A program made the position numbers and the translations under genes. DNA of 48,411 bases from Alphaproteobacteria bacterium (lineage in GTDB: Bacteria > Pseudomonadota > Alphaproteobacteria > Micropepsales > Micropepsaceae), in NCBI GenBank assembly GCA_017307355.1, contig JAFKFG010000025.1:1-48411 (forward strand), written 5' to 3'. Shown in pieces: positions 11,720-20,051 of the stretch. Positions within the stretch are counted from its first letter, which is position 1. Every line of letters begins with the position of its first letter. A model generated the notes under the pieces. The model was given only the letters and a program-made list of their open reading frames with translations, had not been told where the DNA came from and searched no databases.

Positions 11720-12295
11720 GTGACCGCCCCAACCGACACCTTCACCGACAATCTGCGTTTCCTGCGTGCGCTGATCGCAAGGCCCAAGAATATCGGGGCT
11801 GTCGCGCCATCCAGCCGGGCCCTCGCCCGCGCCATCGCCCGCCAGATCGATCCGGACCGTCCCGGTCCGGTCCTGGAATTGGGACCGGGGACCGGCGTGA
11901 TCACCGCCGCGATCCTGGAGCGCGGCATCGCCCCCGAACGGCTGACGGTGATCGAATATGATCCGGATTTCGCGGCGGCCATCGCCGCCCGCTTTCACAA
12001 TGTGCATGTGATCCAGGGCGATGCTTTCGACTTGAAACGCACCCTGGGTGCGCGGCTGACCGAGCCCTTTGCCGCGATCGTGTCCGGCATTCCCCTGCTG
12101 AATTTTCCGATGGCCCGCCGCCTCGCCTACATGGAAACGCTGGCCAGCCAGCTGGCCCCCGGCGCGCCGCTGATTCAATTTTCCTATGGCATGCGTGCCC
12201 CGGTGGTGCCGCCGCCGGGCCATAGCGTTCATTGCGCGGCCCGGGTCTGGGCCAATCTGCCCCCCGCACAGGTCTGGATGTACCGGAAGATTTGA
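11720..12295 (+). CDS. pmtA: Phospholipid N-methyltransferase, PmtA-like (class I SAM methyltransferase)
   Basis: A 191-residue Rossmann-fold methyltransferase. SAM motif I is VLELGPGTGVITAAIL. KNIGAVAPSSRALARAIA precedes it, SGIPLLNFP follows, and the C-terminus reads FSYGMRAPV and VWANLPPAQVWMYRK. This set is characteristic of Rhodobacter/Rhizobium-type PmtA proteins, which methylate phosphatidylethanolamine to phosphatidylcholine at the membrane surface. Position directly after dnaJ is shared with other alphaproteobacteria. The likely start is GTG 11720, 29 nt after the dnaJ stop. A terminator follows. It could also be a related rRNA-methyltransferase-fold protein with another substrate, so the symbol is moderate confidence. 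Confidence 0.8.
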   Translation: MTAPTDTFTDNLRFLRALIARPKNIGAVAPSSRALARAIARQIDPDRPGPVLELGPGTGVITAAILERGIAPERLTVIEYDPDFAAAIAARFHNVHVIQGDAFDLKRTLGARLTEPFAAIVSGIPLLNFPMARRLAYMETLASQLAPGAPLIQFSYGMRAPVVPPPGHSVHCAARVWANLPPAQVWMYRKI

Positions 12296-12312
12296 GCTTT
12301 ATGCTGCGATTT

Positions 12313-12341
12313 ATGCTGCAGCAAAGAGTGCAGCATTTTTT
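12313..12341 (+). terminator. Rho-independent terminator after dnaK-dnaJ-pmtA
   Basis: ATGCTGCA (12313-12320), 8-nt loop, TGCAGCAT (12329-12336), then a run of six T. It lies 18 nt beyond the pmtA-like stop. Confidence 0.8.
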
Positions 12342-12512
12342 GTGCTCGATAGCTATAGGGCACGCGGATAGCAATGTTCTGGCAGTGCCCGAACGACGTT
12401 CGGATGCTTCTAACTAATTGATATCTCTAATATTCGCTATGGCCGGGCTTGGCGCGTAGCGGCAGCGTGCGCGCGCCGTCCACTTTCAAGACTTGCGCAA
12501 ATGGCGAGATGG

Positions 12513-12535
12513 ATGGGCGGCTCAAGGCCGCCCAT
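12513..12535. repeat. Half-unit of the CCATGG/TCAAG hairpin repeat family, downstream of pckA
   Basis: ATGGGCGGC / GCCGCCCAT around a TCAAG loop, followed by CCATGGTGA-like sequence. It matches the right half of the larger element at 41109-41170 (ATGG + GGCCGGA, TCAAG, TCCGGCC + ATGGTGA). It sits 12 nt downstream of the pckA stop and could help terminate pckA, though no T-run follows. Confidence 0.6.
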
Positions 12536-12547
12536 GGTGAGAGAGGC

Positions 12548-14143
12548 TTACTCCGCCGCTTCGGCCAGAACCGGCGCCGCTTGCAGCACGTCGGGGCCGA
12601 CATGGGCCTCGAACTTCTTGAAGTTGGCGCGGAACATCTCCACCAGCTTTTTCGCTTGTGCGTCATAAGCCGCTTTGTCGGCCCAAGTGTCGCGGGGGTT
12701 GAGGATCTTGCCGTCCACCCCCGGCACCGCCACCGGCACCCGGAATTTGAAATGGGGATCGACCCGCATTTCCACCGTGGCCAGGCTGCCGTCCAGCGCC
12801 GCATTGAGCAGCGCGCGGGTGGCCTTGATCGGCATGCGCGAGCCGGTGCCGAAGGCGCCGCCGGTCCAGCCGGTATTCACCAGCCAGCAATCGGCGCCAT
12901 GTGCCGCGATCAGGTCGCGCAGCAGGTTGCCATATTCGGACGGATGGCGCGGCATGAAGGGCGCCCCGAAGCAGGTGGAGAAGGTGGGTTGCGGCTCCTT
13001 GCCCAATCCTTTTTCCGTGCCCGCCACCTTGGCGGTGAAGCCCGACAGGAAGTGATACATCGCCTGGCTGGGCGTCAGCTGCGAGATCGGCGGCAGCACG
13101 CCGAACGCATCCGCCGTCAGCATGATCACGTTCTTCGGGCTGCCGGCGCGGCCGGTGAGGCTGGCATTGGGAATGAAATCGATCGGATAGGCGGCGCGGG
13201 TATTCTCCGCATATTTGGCGTCGTTGAGGTCGAGCACCCGCGTCTGAGGATCCATCACCACATTCTCCAGCACCGTGCCGAAGCGTTCGGTGGTGGAGAA
13301 AATCTCCGGCTCCGCCTCGCGCGAAAGCCGGATCACCTTGGCATAGCAGCCGCCTTCGAAATTGAAGACGCCATGCTCGCTCCAGCCATGCTCGTCATCG
13401 CCCACCAGGGTGCGCGACGCATCGGCGGACAAGGTGGTTTTGCCGGTGCCCGAAAGACCGAAGAAGATCGCGGATTTTCCGTCCTTGCCGACATTGGCCG
13501 AGCAATGCATCGGCATCACCCGCTTGGGCGGCAGGATGTAATTCAGAATGGTGAAGACGGACTTCTTCATCTCGCCCGCATAAGAGGTGCCGCCGATCAG
13601 GATCATCTTCTTGGTGAAATTGACCGCGATCACGGTCTGGCTGGCGGTGCCGTGCTTGGCCGGATCGGCATTGAAGCTGGGCAGGTCGATGATGGTGAAT
13701 TCCGGATCGAAGCCTTTCAGATCGTCAGCCGTGGGCCGGATCAGAAGCTGATGCACGAACAGCGAGTGCCAGGCATATTCGGTGACGATGCGCACCTTGA
13801 TGCGATGGGTGAGATCGGCGCCGCCGAACAGATCCTTGGCGAACACTTCCTTGCCTTCGGCGAACGCCATCATGTCGGCATGGAGCGCATCGAAATGCGC
13901 CGGACTCATCGCCTTGTTGTTGTCCCACCAGACATGGGGCTCGGTGTTCGCATCCTTGACCACGAATTTGTCGGTGGCGGAGCGGCCGGTGTGATGGCCG
14001 GTGAGCACGACCAGGGGACCATCCTTGGCGACATGGCCTTCGCCGCGCCGTGCCGCTTCTTCGTAAAGCGCGGGTGCGGTCAGATTCCAATTCACTTTGC
14101 TGAGATTGCGGAAGCCATGGGCTTCAAGACCGAAGGCGGGCAT
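12548..14143 (-). CDS. pckA: Phosphoenolpyruvate carboxykinase (ATP)
   Basis: Converts oxaloacetate plus ATP to phosphoenolpyruvate, the first step of gluconeogenesis. About 531 residues, the usual length. Diagnostic motifs: [12 protein letters not shown] (PEPCK signature, about 184-195), Walker [10 protein letters not shown] (about 229-237), GDDEHGW and [11 protein letters not shown] (metal and nucleotide site), and [19 protein letters not shown]. Two tandem ATGs (14146, 14143) follow GAGGA; the second has the better spacing. The gene ends the minus strand convergent with the dnaK operon. The chvG/chvI genes often found beside alphaproteobacterial pckA are absent here. Confidence 0.97.
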   Translation of the reverse strand: MPAFGLEAHGFRNLSKVNWNLTAPALYEEAARRGEGHVAKDGPLVVLTGHHTGRSATDKFVVKDANTEPHVWWDNNKAMSPAHFDALHADMMAFAEGKEVFAKDLFGGADLTHRIKVRIVTEYAWHSLFVHQLLIRPTADDLKGFDPEFTIIDLPSFNADPAKHGTASQTVIAVNFTKKMILIGGTSYAGEMKKSVFTILNYILPPKRVMPMHCSANVGKDGKSAIFFGLSGTGKTTLSADASRTLVGDDEHGWSEHGVFNFEGGCYAKVIRLSREAEPEIFSTTERFGTVLENVVMDPQTRVLDLNDAKYAENTRAAYPIDFIPNASLTGRAGSPKNVIMLTADAFGVLPPISQLTPSQAMYHFLSGFTAKVAGTEKGLGKEPQPTFSTCFGAPFMPRHPSEYGNLLRDLIAAHGADCWLVNTGWTGGAFGTGSRMPIKATRALLNAALDGSLATVEMRVDPHFKFRVPVAVPGVDGKILNPRDTWADKAAYDAQAKKLVEMFRANFKKFEAHVGPDVLQAAPVLAEAAE

Positions 14144-14285
14144 CATTCCTCGCTGAGCATATGGGTCGTGACCACCGGTATTCCGGCTGGCCGTGATTAC
14201 CGCAAAGCCTAGTCGCCCGGCGTCCGCCTCACAATCTTGCGGCCGGATGGCGGTTAAATGTCATGATTATCAATAGCTTGGCAGC

Positions 14286-15863
14286 TCAGCCGCCATGGAA
14301 GGTGCGCCGGCCATAGAGCATGGTCACATTGATGCGCCGGTTCTGATAGCCGTCCCGGAATTCGATTTGATCGGTTTCATGAAACAGATCGGAATCGAAG
14401 ATCACCGCGCGGTTGGCACGATGGGGAACGACAATGGGCTTGGCGCTTTCCTTGGCCAGGAAGGCCCGCATGCCGGGAACATCGGCATTGTAGCGCTCGA
14501 AGTCCCAATCCTGCGGCGCCTTCACGTCCCACACCACCAGGCCGCCACTGCCGGGATTGCGGTTGGCTTCGTCGGGCGTGATCCAGAAATTCACATTCAC
14601 CGCCGCCTGGTCGGCATGCATGGGAATGCCCGACAGGCTGCTGTCATATTTGAACCCCCACATCAGCCCCAGCCCATGATCGCCGATCACGGCGGGAAAC
14701 ACCTCGCGCAGCTCGTCCGCGATCTGGGCCAGCAAGGGACAGGCGAAGCCGCGCGCCGGCACCGCGCCCAGATAGCCTTTTTCGTAAGGCCGCTGCCACA
14801 TGGTCGAACCCCAGCAGAAACGGCGGAGCGCCTCCAATGCAGGCGCGGTGAGAAGATTGTCGATCACCACGATCTGGGGGCGGCTTTCCCGCCAGCGCCG
14901 GGCGACATCGTCACGATTGCCGGGATTGACCGCCGGCCCGTCGAGCCGCGCGCCCGGTTCCAGATGAAAGCCCGTGGCATCGACGCCTTGCGCCGCCAGG
15001 TAGGCGCGCTGTTCGGCATCGTGGCGCTGCTTGTGCGGCGGATCGGAATTTTGCGTGACGGGCGCGGCGCCATGGACGGTTTCGGCATGACGGCGATAAA
15101 GCGCCACGCCTTCCGGCACCCGCTTCGCCTCGCAAAGGATAGCCGCCTTGAACGCCAGGGCCGGTGGATGATCCGGCTGAAGCGCGAGCATATGATCCAA
15201 GGCATCGAGCGCATCCGTGAGCCGCCCGGTCACGTGAAACATGGAGGCGCGCTTGTGCCAGGCATCCATTTCTTCCAGCCCGGCGGGAATTTCGTCCGGC
15301 TGTTTCGCCATGCCGAGTGCGATGGCGCGCTGGCGCAGGATCGCCGGATCGCCGGGCAGAATTTCCAGCGCCTTGTCGAAACTGGCGAGGGCATCCGCGA
15401 TGCGCTCCAGACCGACCAGCGCGCTGGCGCGCCCGCGCCAGGCGGCGGCATGGCGGGGCAGAAGGCCCAGAACCTTGTCGAAACTGCCCAGCGCATCGGC
15501 GAAGCGCCCCAGCGCTTGCAGCGCGATGCCGCGATTGAGCCAGGCCGGCGCATGATCCGGCTTGAGCGCGACGGCGCGGTCATAGCTTGCCAGCGCATCG
15601 GGTAGCTGGCCCATGTCCTGCAGAATGCCGCCGCGGTCGGTCCAGGCTTCGGCCAGCCCCGGCGCCAGCGCCAGCAAGCGGTCGAACATCGCCACCGCGT
15701 CCGCCGGACGGCGTTGCTGAAACAGCAAAAGGGCCAGGCGATACAGCGCTTCGCCATCGGCGGGATTCCGGGTGAGGATCTGGCGATAGAGCCGGTCGGC
15801 TTCCGGAATCCGGCCTTCCCGGTACAGCGAAAAGGCCTGGGCGTGCAGTGCTTGGGATGTCAT
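14286..15863 (-). CDS. TPR-repeat protein with C-terminal 2OG-Fe(II) oxygenase-like domain
   Basis: About 525 residues. Residues 1-240 are tandem tetratricopeptide repeats (units ending in ALKPDHAPAWLNRGIALQAL-like helices). The C-terminal part (about 320-525) looks like a jelly-roll 2-oxoglutarate/Fe(II) dioxygenase of the prolyl-hydroxylase type. It has an H-x-D pair in GIPMHADQAAVNVNFW, a distal His in FDSDLFHETDQ and an Arg in RRINVTMLYGRR that would bind 2-oxoglutarate. The substrate is unknown; the TPR part presumably recruits it. I prefer ATG 15863; a GTG at 15875 is in frame. Transcribed divergently from the moeB-like gene with under 100 nt between starts. Confidence 0.75.
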   Translation of the reverse strand: MTSQALHAQAFSLYREGRIPEADRLYRQILTRNPADGEALYRLALLLFQQRRPADAVAMFDRLLALAPGLAEAWTDRGGILQDMGQLPDALASYDRAVALKPDHAPAWLNRGIALQALGRFADALGSFDKVLGLLPRHAAAWRGRASALVGLERIADALASFDKALEILPGDPAILRQRAIALGMAKQPDEIPAGLEEMDAWHKRASMFHVTGRLTDALDALDHMLALQPDHPPALAFKAAILCEAKRVPEGVALYRRHAETVHGAAPVTQNSDPPHKQRHDAEQRAYLAAQGVDATGFHLEPGARLDGPAVNPGNRDDVARRWRESRPQIVVIDNLLTAPALEALRRFCWGSTMWQRPYEKGYLGAVPARGFACPLLAQIADELREVFPAVIGDHGLGLMWGFKYDSSLSGIPMHADQAAVNVNFWITPDEANRNPGSGGLVVWDVKAPQDWDFERYNADVPGMRAFLAKESAKPIVVPHRANRAVIFDSDLFHETDQIEFRDGYQNRRINVTMLYGRRTFHGG

Positions 15864-15954
15864 GACGGCGGGCACGCTAGCCCAGGCGGCCGTAAAACAA
15901 AATCGCCGGCATTGGGGACTGTTCGCCCGCCCGCCCAGGCATTACATGACAATC

Positions 15955-16749
15955 ATGGCCCTGAATGACGAAGAACTGGAACGCTATGCCCGCCACATCG
16001 TGCTTCGGGAAGTGGGCGGCGTCGGCCAGGCAAGAATCCGGGGCGCCAAGGTGCTGATCGTTGGCGCGGGCGGACTGGGAAGCCCCTGCGCGCTTTATCT
16101 CGCGGCCGCCGGTGTCGGCCGCCTGGGCCTTGTCGATGACGATGCGGTGAGCCTGTCCAACCTGCAGCGGCAGATTCTTTTTTCCACCGCCGATGTGGGC
16201 CGGTCCAAAGTGGATGCCGCTGCCGCGCATCTTGCCGCGCTCAACCCCGGCGTGACGGTGACCACCCATCCGGTCCGCCTAACGGCCGACAATGTGCGGG
16301 CGCTGATCGCGGACTATGACATCGTGGCCGACGGCTCGGACAATTTCGAAACCCGCTTTCTTCTGAACGATGCCTGTTATTTCGCGGGCAAGATTCTGGT
16401 CTCGGCGGCGGTGACGGAATTCGACGGCCAGCTCGCCACCTTCAAGGCCTGGGACAAAAGCGGTGCCTATCCCTGCTATCGCTGCCTGTTTCCGGCCCCG
16501 CCGCCGCCCGGCACGGTGCAGAGCTGTTCGGAGACCGGCGTCCTGGGCGCGGCCGCGGGCGTGATGGGGTCGCTCCAGGCCCTGGAGATCCTCAAGCAAA
16601 TCACGGGCATCGGCGAAGGCCTGGCGGGTAAAATTTTGATTACCGACACGTTGGCGGCGCGCTTCCGTACTGTGTCACTCGAACCCGATCCCGCCTGCCG
16701 CTTGTGCGGCACACATCCCGACATCCGGGCCGACATCCGGGAAGCTTAA
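15955..16749 (+). CDS. moeB: HesA/MoeB/ThiF family adenylyltransferase
   Basis: An E1-like enzyme that adenylates the C-terminal Gly-Gly of a ubiquitin-like sulfur carrier (MoaD or ThiS). 264 residues from ATG 15955 (MALNDEELERYARHIVL). It has the nucleotide-binding GAGGLGSP, LVDDDAVSLSNLQRQILF and DGSDNFETRFLLNDAC. Two zinc-binding Cys pairs are CYRC and CRLC, with GTVQSCSETGVLG between them. An earlier in-frame ATG (15946) adds three residues. No MoaD or ThiS partner lies in the window, so MoeB versus ThiF cannot be decided from context; no rhodanese domain is fused. Confidence 0.85.
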   Translation: MALNDEELERYARHIVLREVGGVGQARIRGAKVLIVGAGGLGSPCALYLAAAGVGRLGLVDDDAVSLSNLQRQILFSTADVGRSKVDAAAAHLAALNPGVTVTTHPVRLTADNVRALIADYDIVADGSDNFETRFLLNDACYFAGKILVSAAVTEFDGQLATFKAWDKSGAYPCYRCLFPAPPPPGTVQSCSETGVLGAAAGVMGSLQALEILKQITGIGEGLAGKILITDTLAARFRTVSLEPDPACRLCGTHPDIRADIREA

Positions 16750-16817
16750 CCCCCTTTCAACGCTGTTCCGGCAAGAGTTCCCGCGAAGGCATGGCAACCG
16801 GCCATGCGCGGGGACCC

Positions 16818-18533
16818 ATGGCACGACAGGTTCATTTCGAAGTCTTTCGCCGGGCAGGCGCCAAAGGCGGCTGGACTTTGCATGAGGCGGTGAACGATCG
16901 CAGCCGCGCGCTCGCCATGGCGCAGGAAATGATGACCTCGGAGAAAGCCACCGGCGTCAAAGTCGTCAAGGAAACCTATGACGACGACAGCGGCGATTAC
17001 CTGTCGCTGAAGATTTTCGAGGACGGCCACAACAAGATGAAGATGGCCCCGGCGCAGGAAGACGCGCCGCCCTCGGTGCCCTGCTTCAAGCCGGACGATC
17101 TTTATTCCTATCACGCGCGCCAGACCATGATGCGCCTGTTCGGCGATTTTTTGGCCCGCAACAAGATCACCATCACCGAGCTGATTCATCGCGCCGACAT
17201 GCTGGACAAGCTGGAAGCGACGGGAACGCTATATCAGCATGCGGTCCAGAAGATTGCGGTGGCGCAGGCCGCATCCAGCAGCACGCCGGTGCAGCAGATC
17301 GTCAAGAACCTCAACGAGCTGGCCACCCAGGCGACCCAGCGGGTCTATCGCGACCAGCGCAAGGGGTTGTTTCCAAATCCCCGCGCCGATCAGTTCGCCG
17401 AACTGGCCGCCAAGCTGGCGGGGCAAGGTGACGCGGCTTATGTTTTCAACGGCGCGTTGGCCCGCCACCTGAAGGACACGCAAGGCTGGAACGACAAGGT
17501 TCTGGCGTTGCTGGAAATCCTGGCAACGACGCCCGCGTCCGGCGATTGCCGCACCATGATTCTGTCTTCCATCGACGCCATTCTGGCCGAGGCCTTGAGT
17601 GCCTCGACCGCGTTGCACGAACTGATCGGACAGGCGGAGAATCTGGCCGAAGCGCTGACGCGCCTGGTGGAATTGTTCTTAGGAAAACTGGCGGTCGATC
17701 CTGCCCATGGCGGCGTGGCGGCGCTGGCGGTGCGCTTTGCCGCCGACGAGCTGCCCGAAGCGCGCACTGCGATCGCCCGGCGGATCGTCGCCGAATTCAA
17801 AAGCGCCAAGCGGCTGCGCCCCGATTCGCTGGTCGAGGAATTGATCGCGCTCAGGCGCCTGGCCAATCGCGTGGTTTACGGCGTGGGCAAATTCCTCAGC
17901 CATGAAGATTTGATCGCCGCCTTCACCTTGCGCTCCAAGCGGCTGGTGACCCAGGAAACCTTGAGCGGCTATATCCAGGACTGTGCGCCGGACGAGAAAA
18001 TGGAACGGCTGCTGTTCGTGGAAGAGAATATCATCGGCATCGAGAACAAGCGGCAATTGGCGGGCTTCGTCACCCCGGTGCTGAATTCCGCGGCCTTCGA
18101 GAGTTTCTTCCAGAACCCCAAAATACCGTTGTTGCAGCGCTTGCAGCGCCTGACGCAGCTGCAGAGCCGGGTTCGGCGCGCCAGCTTCGTCGATGTGCAG
18201 CGGCAGGAAATCGCCGACAAGATGGACCGCCTCGCCTGCGAGATGGCGGCGCGCGCCAAACTGTTCGAAAGCCTGGACGCCAAGCATCAGAATCATGTGG
18301 AAAAGACCCAGACCTTGCTGAAGCTGACGATGGGCGGCTTTTTCACCGAAGGCGCGCTGTCGGCGCGTGCCCGCGACATCATCCTCTCCTGCCTGGCGAC
18401 GCCGGGATTCCTCACCGGCTATTTCGCCAATCAGGGCGGCGGCGACGCGGAGACGGCGATGGCCGGGCTGATGACGGATCTGAACAAGGCGGGCATCACC
18501 GCCGAGACCGGGCTGAAGTCCATCGCCGCCTGA
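16818..18533 (+). CDS. Conserved-looking protein of unknown function, 571 residues
   Basis: I do not recognise a named family. The N-terminal ~80 residues form a compact alpha/beta stretch (QVHFEVFRRAGAKGGWTL, ALAMAQEMMTSEKATGVKVV, YLSLKIFEDG). The remaining ~480 residues are almost entirely helical, rich in Ala, Leu, Arg and Glu, with no membrane segments, signal peptide or obvious catalytic motif. Codon use and GC match the neighbours, so this is a real gene. ATG 16818 follows CGGGGA; an in-frame ATG at 16791 is possible. It sits alone between moeB and a repeat pair. Confidence 0.8.
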   Translation: MARQVHFEVFRRAGAKGGWTLHEAVNDRSRALAMAQEMMTSEKATGVKVVKETYDDDSGDYLSLKIFEDGHNKMKMAPAQEDAPPSVPCFKPDDLYSYHARQTMMRLFGDFLARNKITITELIHRADMLDKLEATGTLYQHAVQKIAVAQAASSSTPVQQIVKNLNELATQATQRVYRDQRKGLFPNPRADQFAELAAKLAGQGDAAYVFNGALARHLKDTQGWNDKVLALLEILATTPASGDCRTMILSSIDAILAEALSASTALHELIGQAENLAEALTRLVELFLGKLAVDPAHGGVAALAVRFAADELPEARTAIARRIVAEFKSAKRLRPDSLVEELIALRRLANRVVYGVGKFLSHEDLIAAFTLRSKRLVTQETLSGYIQDCAPDEKMERLLFVEENIIGIENKRQLAGFVTPVLNSAAFESFFQNPKIPLLQRLQRLTQLQSRVRRASFVDVQRQEIADKMDRLACEMAARAKLFESLDAKHQNHVEKTQTLLKLTMGGFFTEGALSARARDIILSCLATPGFLTGYFANQGGGDAETAMAGLMTDLNKAGITAETGLKSIAA

Positions 18534-18540
18534 CCCGCTG

Positions 18541-18608
18541 CTCACCCTTCGACAAGCTCAGGGTGAGGAGTCGCCTACTTCCTCATGCCGAGCTTGTCGA
18601 AGCATGAG
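18541..18608. repeat. Paired-hairpin repeat with complementary loops (locus 1)
   Basis: Hairpin 1 is CTCACCCT / AGGGTGAG (18541-18548, 18560-18567). Hairpin 2 is CTCATGC / GCATGAG (18582-18588, 18602-18608). The loop region TTCGACAAGCTC (18548-18559) is the exact reverse complement of GAGCTTGTCGAA (18590-18601). The RNA could form one long hairpin or two hairpins with kissing loops. It lies between convergent genes. A diverged relative is at 28469-28532. Confidence 0.8.
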
Positions 18609-18627
18609 ATGCGCCACTGCCAGCAGA

Positions 18628-19542
18628 CTAAAGCTTCAGCTCCCAGGTCTGGCTCACCAGATCCTTGCCGAAATTGGGCTTCTGTTCTTCGCTGACCAGC
18701 GTGAATCCCGCCGCCTGATAGATGCGCCGCGCCGACACCAGCACATCATTGGTCCAGAGCCGGAGCGTCTTGTATCCGGCATCGCGGGCGAAACCGATGC
18801 AGGTGTCCACCAGGGTGCGGCCCAGCCCATGGCCCCGCGCGAACGGTTCCACATGCAGCAGGCGCAGCCGCGCCACCTCCGCATTCTCGCGCACCGCGAA
18901 TATGGCGCCGGCCGGTTCGCCGTCCATCTCCGCGATCCAGCCTTGCTCGACGGGGCCGGGTTTGAATTGGGAGAGAATGCCGGCGATCAAAGTTTCATAA
19001 GACGCATCCCAGCCATATTCGCGCGCATAGAGGATGGCCTGGCGCTGGATTACCCAACCCAGATCGCCGGGCCGGACCGGGCGCAAGAGAATGACGGGCG
19101 CGGTTTCCGATGCCGGCGACAACAGGCGCTGCAATGCCTGCATGTGATGCACGATCTGTTGCTGTGCTTCCTCGCCATGGACATCCAGCAGCGCCAGGGT
19201 CGCGGCCTGGGCCCGCGAATCGAGCGCCGTGAAGGCATTGCGGCCCTTGGCGGTCAGGTGCAGCAGGCGGATCCGGCCATCCTCCGGCGCGGCGCGCTTG
19301 CCCACCAGGCCCTGGCGCTCGAACCCGGCCAGCATGCGGCTGAGATAGCCCTGGTCCAGCCCCGTCATGGCCCTGAGGGCCACCGCCGTCACCGGTTCGG
19401 CATGGGCGATTTCATAGATCACCCGGGCTTCGGCCAGGGAGAAAGGCGTGTCCAGCAGATCCTCCGCCAGCACACCTATCTGGCGGGTGTAGAAGCGGCT
19501 GAAACGGCGGATTTCACGGGCGCGCAGATCGGCTTCGGGCAT
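18628..19542 (-). CDS. MarR-family regulator fused to GNAT acetyltransferase
   Basis: About 304 residues. Residues ~5-140 are a MarR winged helix (FSLAEARVIYEIAH, ALRAMTGLDQGYLSRMLAGFERQGLV, wing RAAPEDGRIRLLHLTAKG). Residues ~150-304 are a GNAT domain with the acetyl-CoA motif ARGHGLGRTLVDTCI and LRLWTNDVLVSARRIYQAAGF. Such MarR-GNAT fusions are known; their natural substrates are mostly unknown. ATG 19542 (MPEADL) leaves the 38-bp palindrome 19543-19580 just upstream; ATG 19557 lies inside it. Neither has a Shine-Dalgarno. It is immediately downstream of lspA on the same strand, and autoregulation through the palindrome is inferred. Confidence 0.88.
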   Translation of the reverse strand: MPEADLRAREIRRFSRFYTRQIGVLAEDLLDTPFSLAEARVIYEIAHAEPVTAVALRAMTGLDQGYLSRMLAGFERQGLVGKRAAPEDGRIRLLHLTAKGRNAFTALDSRAQAATLALLDVHGEEAQQQIVHHMQALQRLLSPASETAPVILLRPVRPGDLGWVIQRQAILYAREYGWDASYETLIAGILSQFKPGPVEQGWIAEMDGEPAGAIFAVRENAEVARLRLLHVEPFARGHGLGRTLVDTCIGFARDAGYKTLRLWTNDVLVSARRIYQAAGFTLVSEEQKPNFGKDLVSQTWELKL

Positions 19543-19580
19543 AGTTGACACAGTCATATAGATACATGACTAAGTCAACT
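19543..19580. promoter_or_regulatory. 38-bp palindrome, probable operator of the MarR-GNAT gene
   Basis: Two nested perfect inverted repeats share the centre 19561.5: AGTTGAC (19543-19549) / GTCAACT (19574-19580) and AGTCAT (19552-19557) / ATGACT (19566-19571). Half-site spacing of this kind suits a MarR dimer. It overlaps the lspA stop codon and abuts the regulator's start codon. Function is inferred from position and symmetry. Confidence 0.65.
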
Positions 19581-20051
19581 ATCTGCTGCTGGGCCTTCCT
19601 TGGCGAACAGGCTTTCCCCGATCAGCAAAGCCACGCCCGCCGAAATCGCGATGTCGGGAAAATTGCAGACGAACAGCGGCATCCGCCCCAGATGCAGAAA
19701 CAGGTAATCGAACACCGCCCCGTTGAGGCCGCGGTCCAGGAGATTGCCCAGCGCACCGCCCACGATCAGCCCATAGGCGGCGGCCATAAGCCCGTTCGCC
19801 GCCCGCCAGGCCAGAACGCCGACGCCGATGGCGATCGCGGCCAGGACCGCTATCAGGAAATAGCGGCCCATGTCGCTATCCTGGCGGAACAGGCCGAAGG
19901 AAACGCCATGGTTCCAGACCTGCGCATAGTCCAAGAGCCCGGGAATGAGAACCGCATTCCCCTTCACGGGCATCAGGATCATTTCGATCAGGACACCGAG
20001 AATGAAGGCGAGCCCCGCAGTGGCGGCCGCGATCGTGCGCACGCGTGTCAA
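19575..20051 (-). CDS. lspA: Signal peptidase II (prolipoprotein signal peptidase)
   Basis: Inner-membrane aspartyl protease that removes lipoprotein signal peptides. About 158 residues with four membrane helices. It carries the family motifs NHGVSFGLF, GGALGNLLDR (first catalytic Asp) and FPDIAISAGV (second catalytic Asp). The start is unclear: TTG 20051 overlaps the polA stop as TTGA and has GGGA about 10 nt upstream, while GTG 20042 and TTG 20066 are alternatives. It is translationally coupled to polA. In many genomes lspA neighbours ileS; here it does not. Confidence 0.92.
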   Translation of the reverse strand: MTRVRTIAAATAGLAFILGVLIEMILMPVKGNAVLIPGLLDYAQVWNHGVSFGLFRQDSDMGRYFLIAVLAAIAIGVGVLAWRAANGLMAAAYGLIVGGALGNLLDRGLNGAVFDYLFLHLGRMPLFVCNFPDIAISAGVALLIGESLFAKEGPAADS

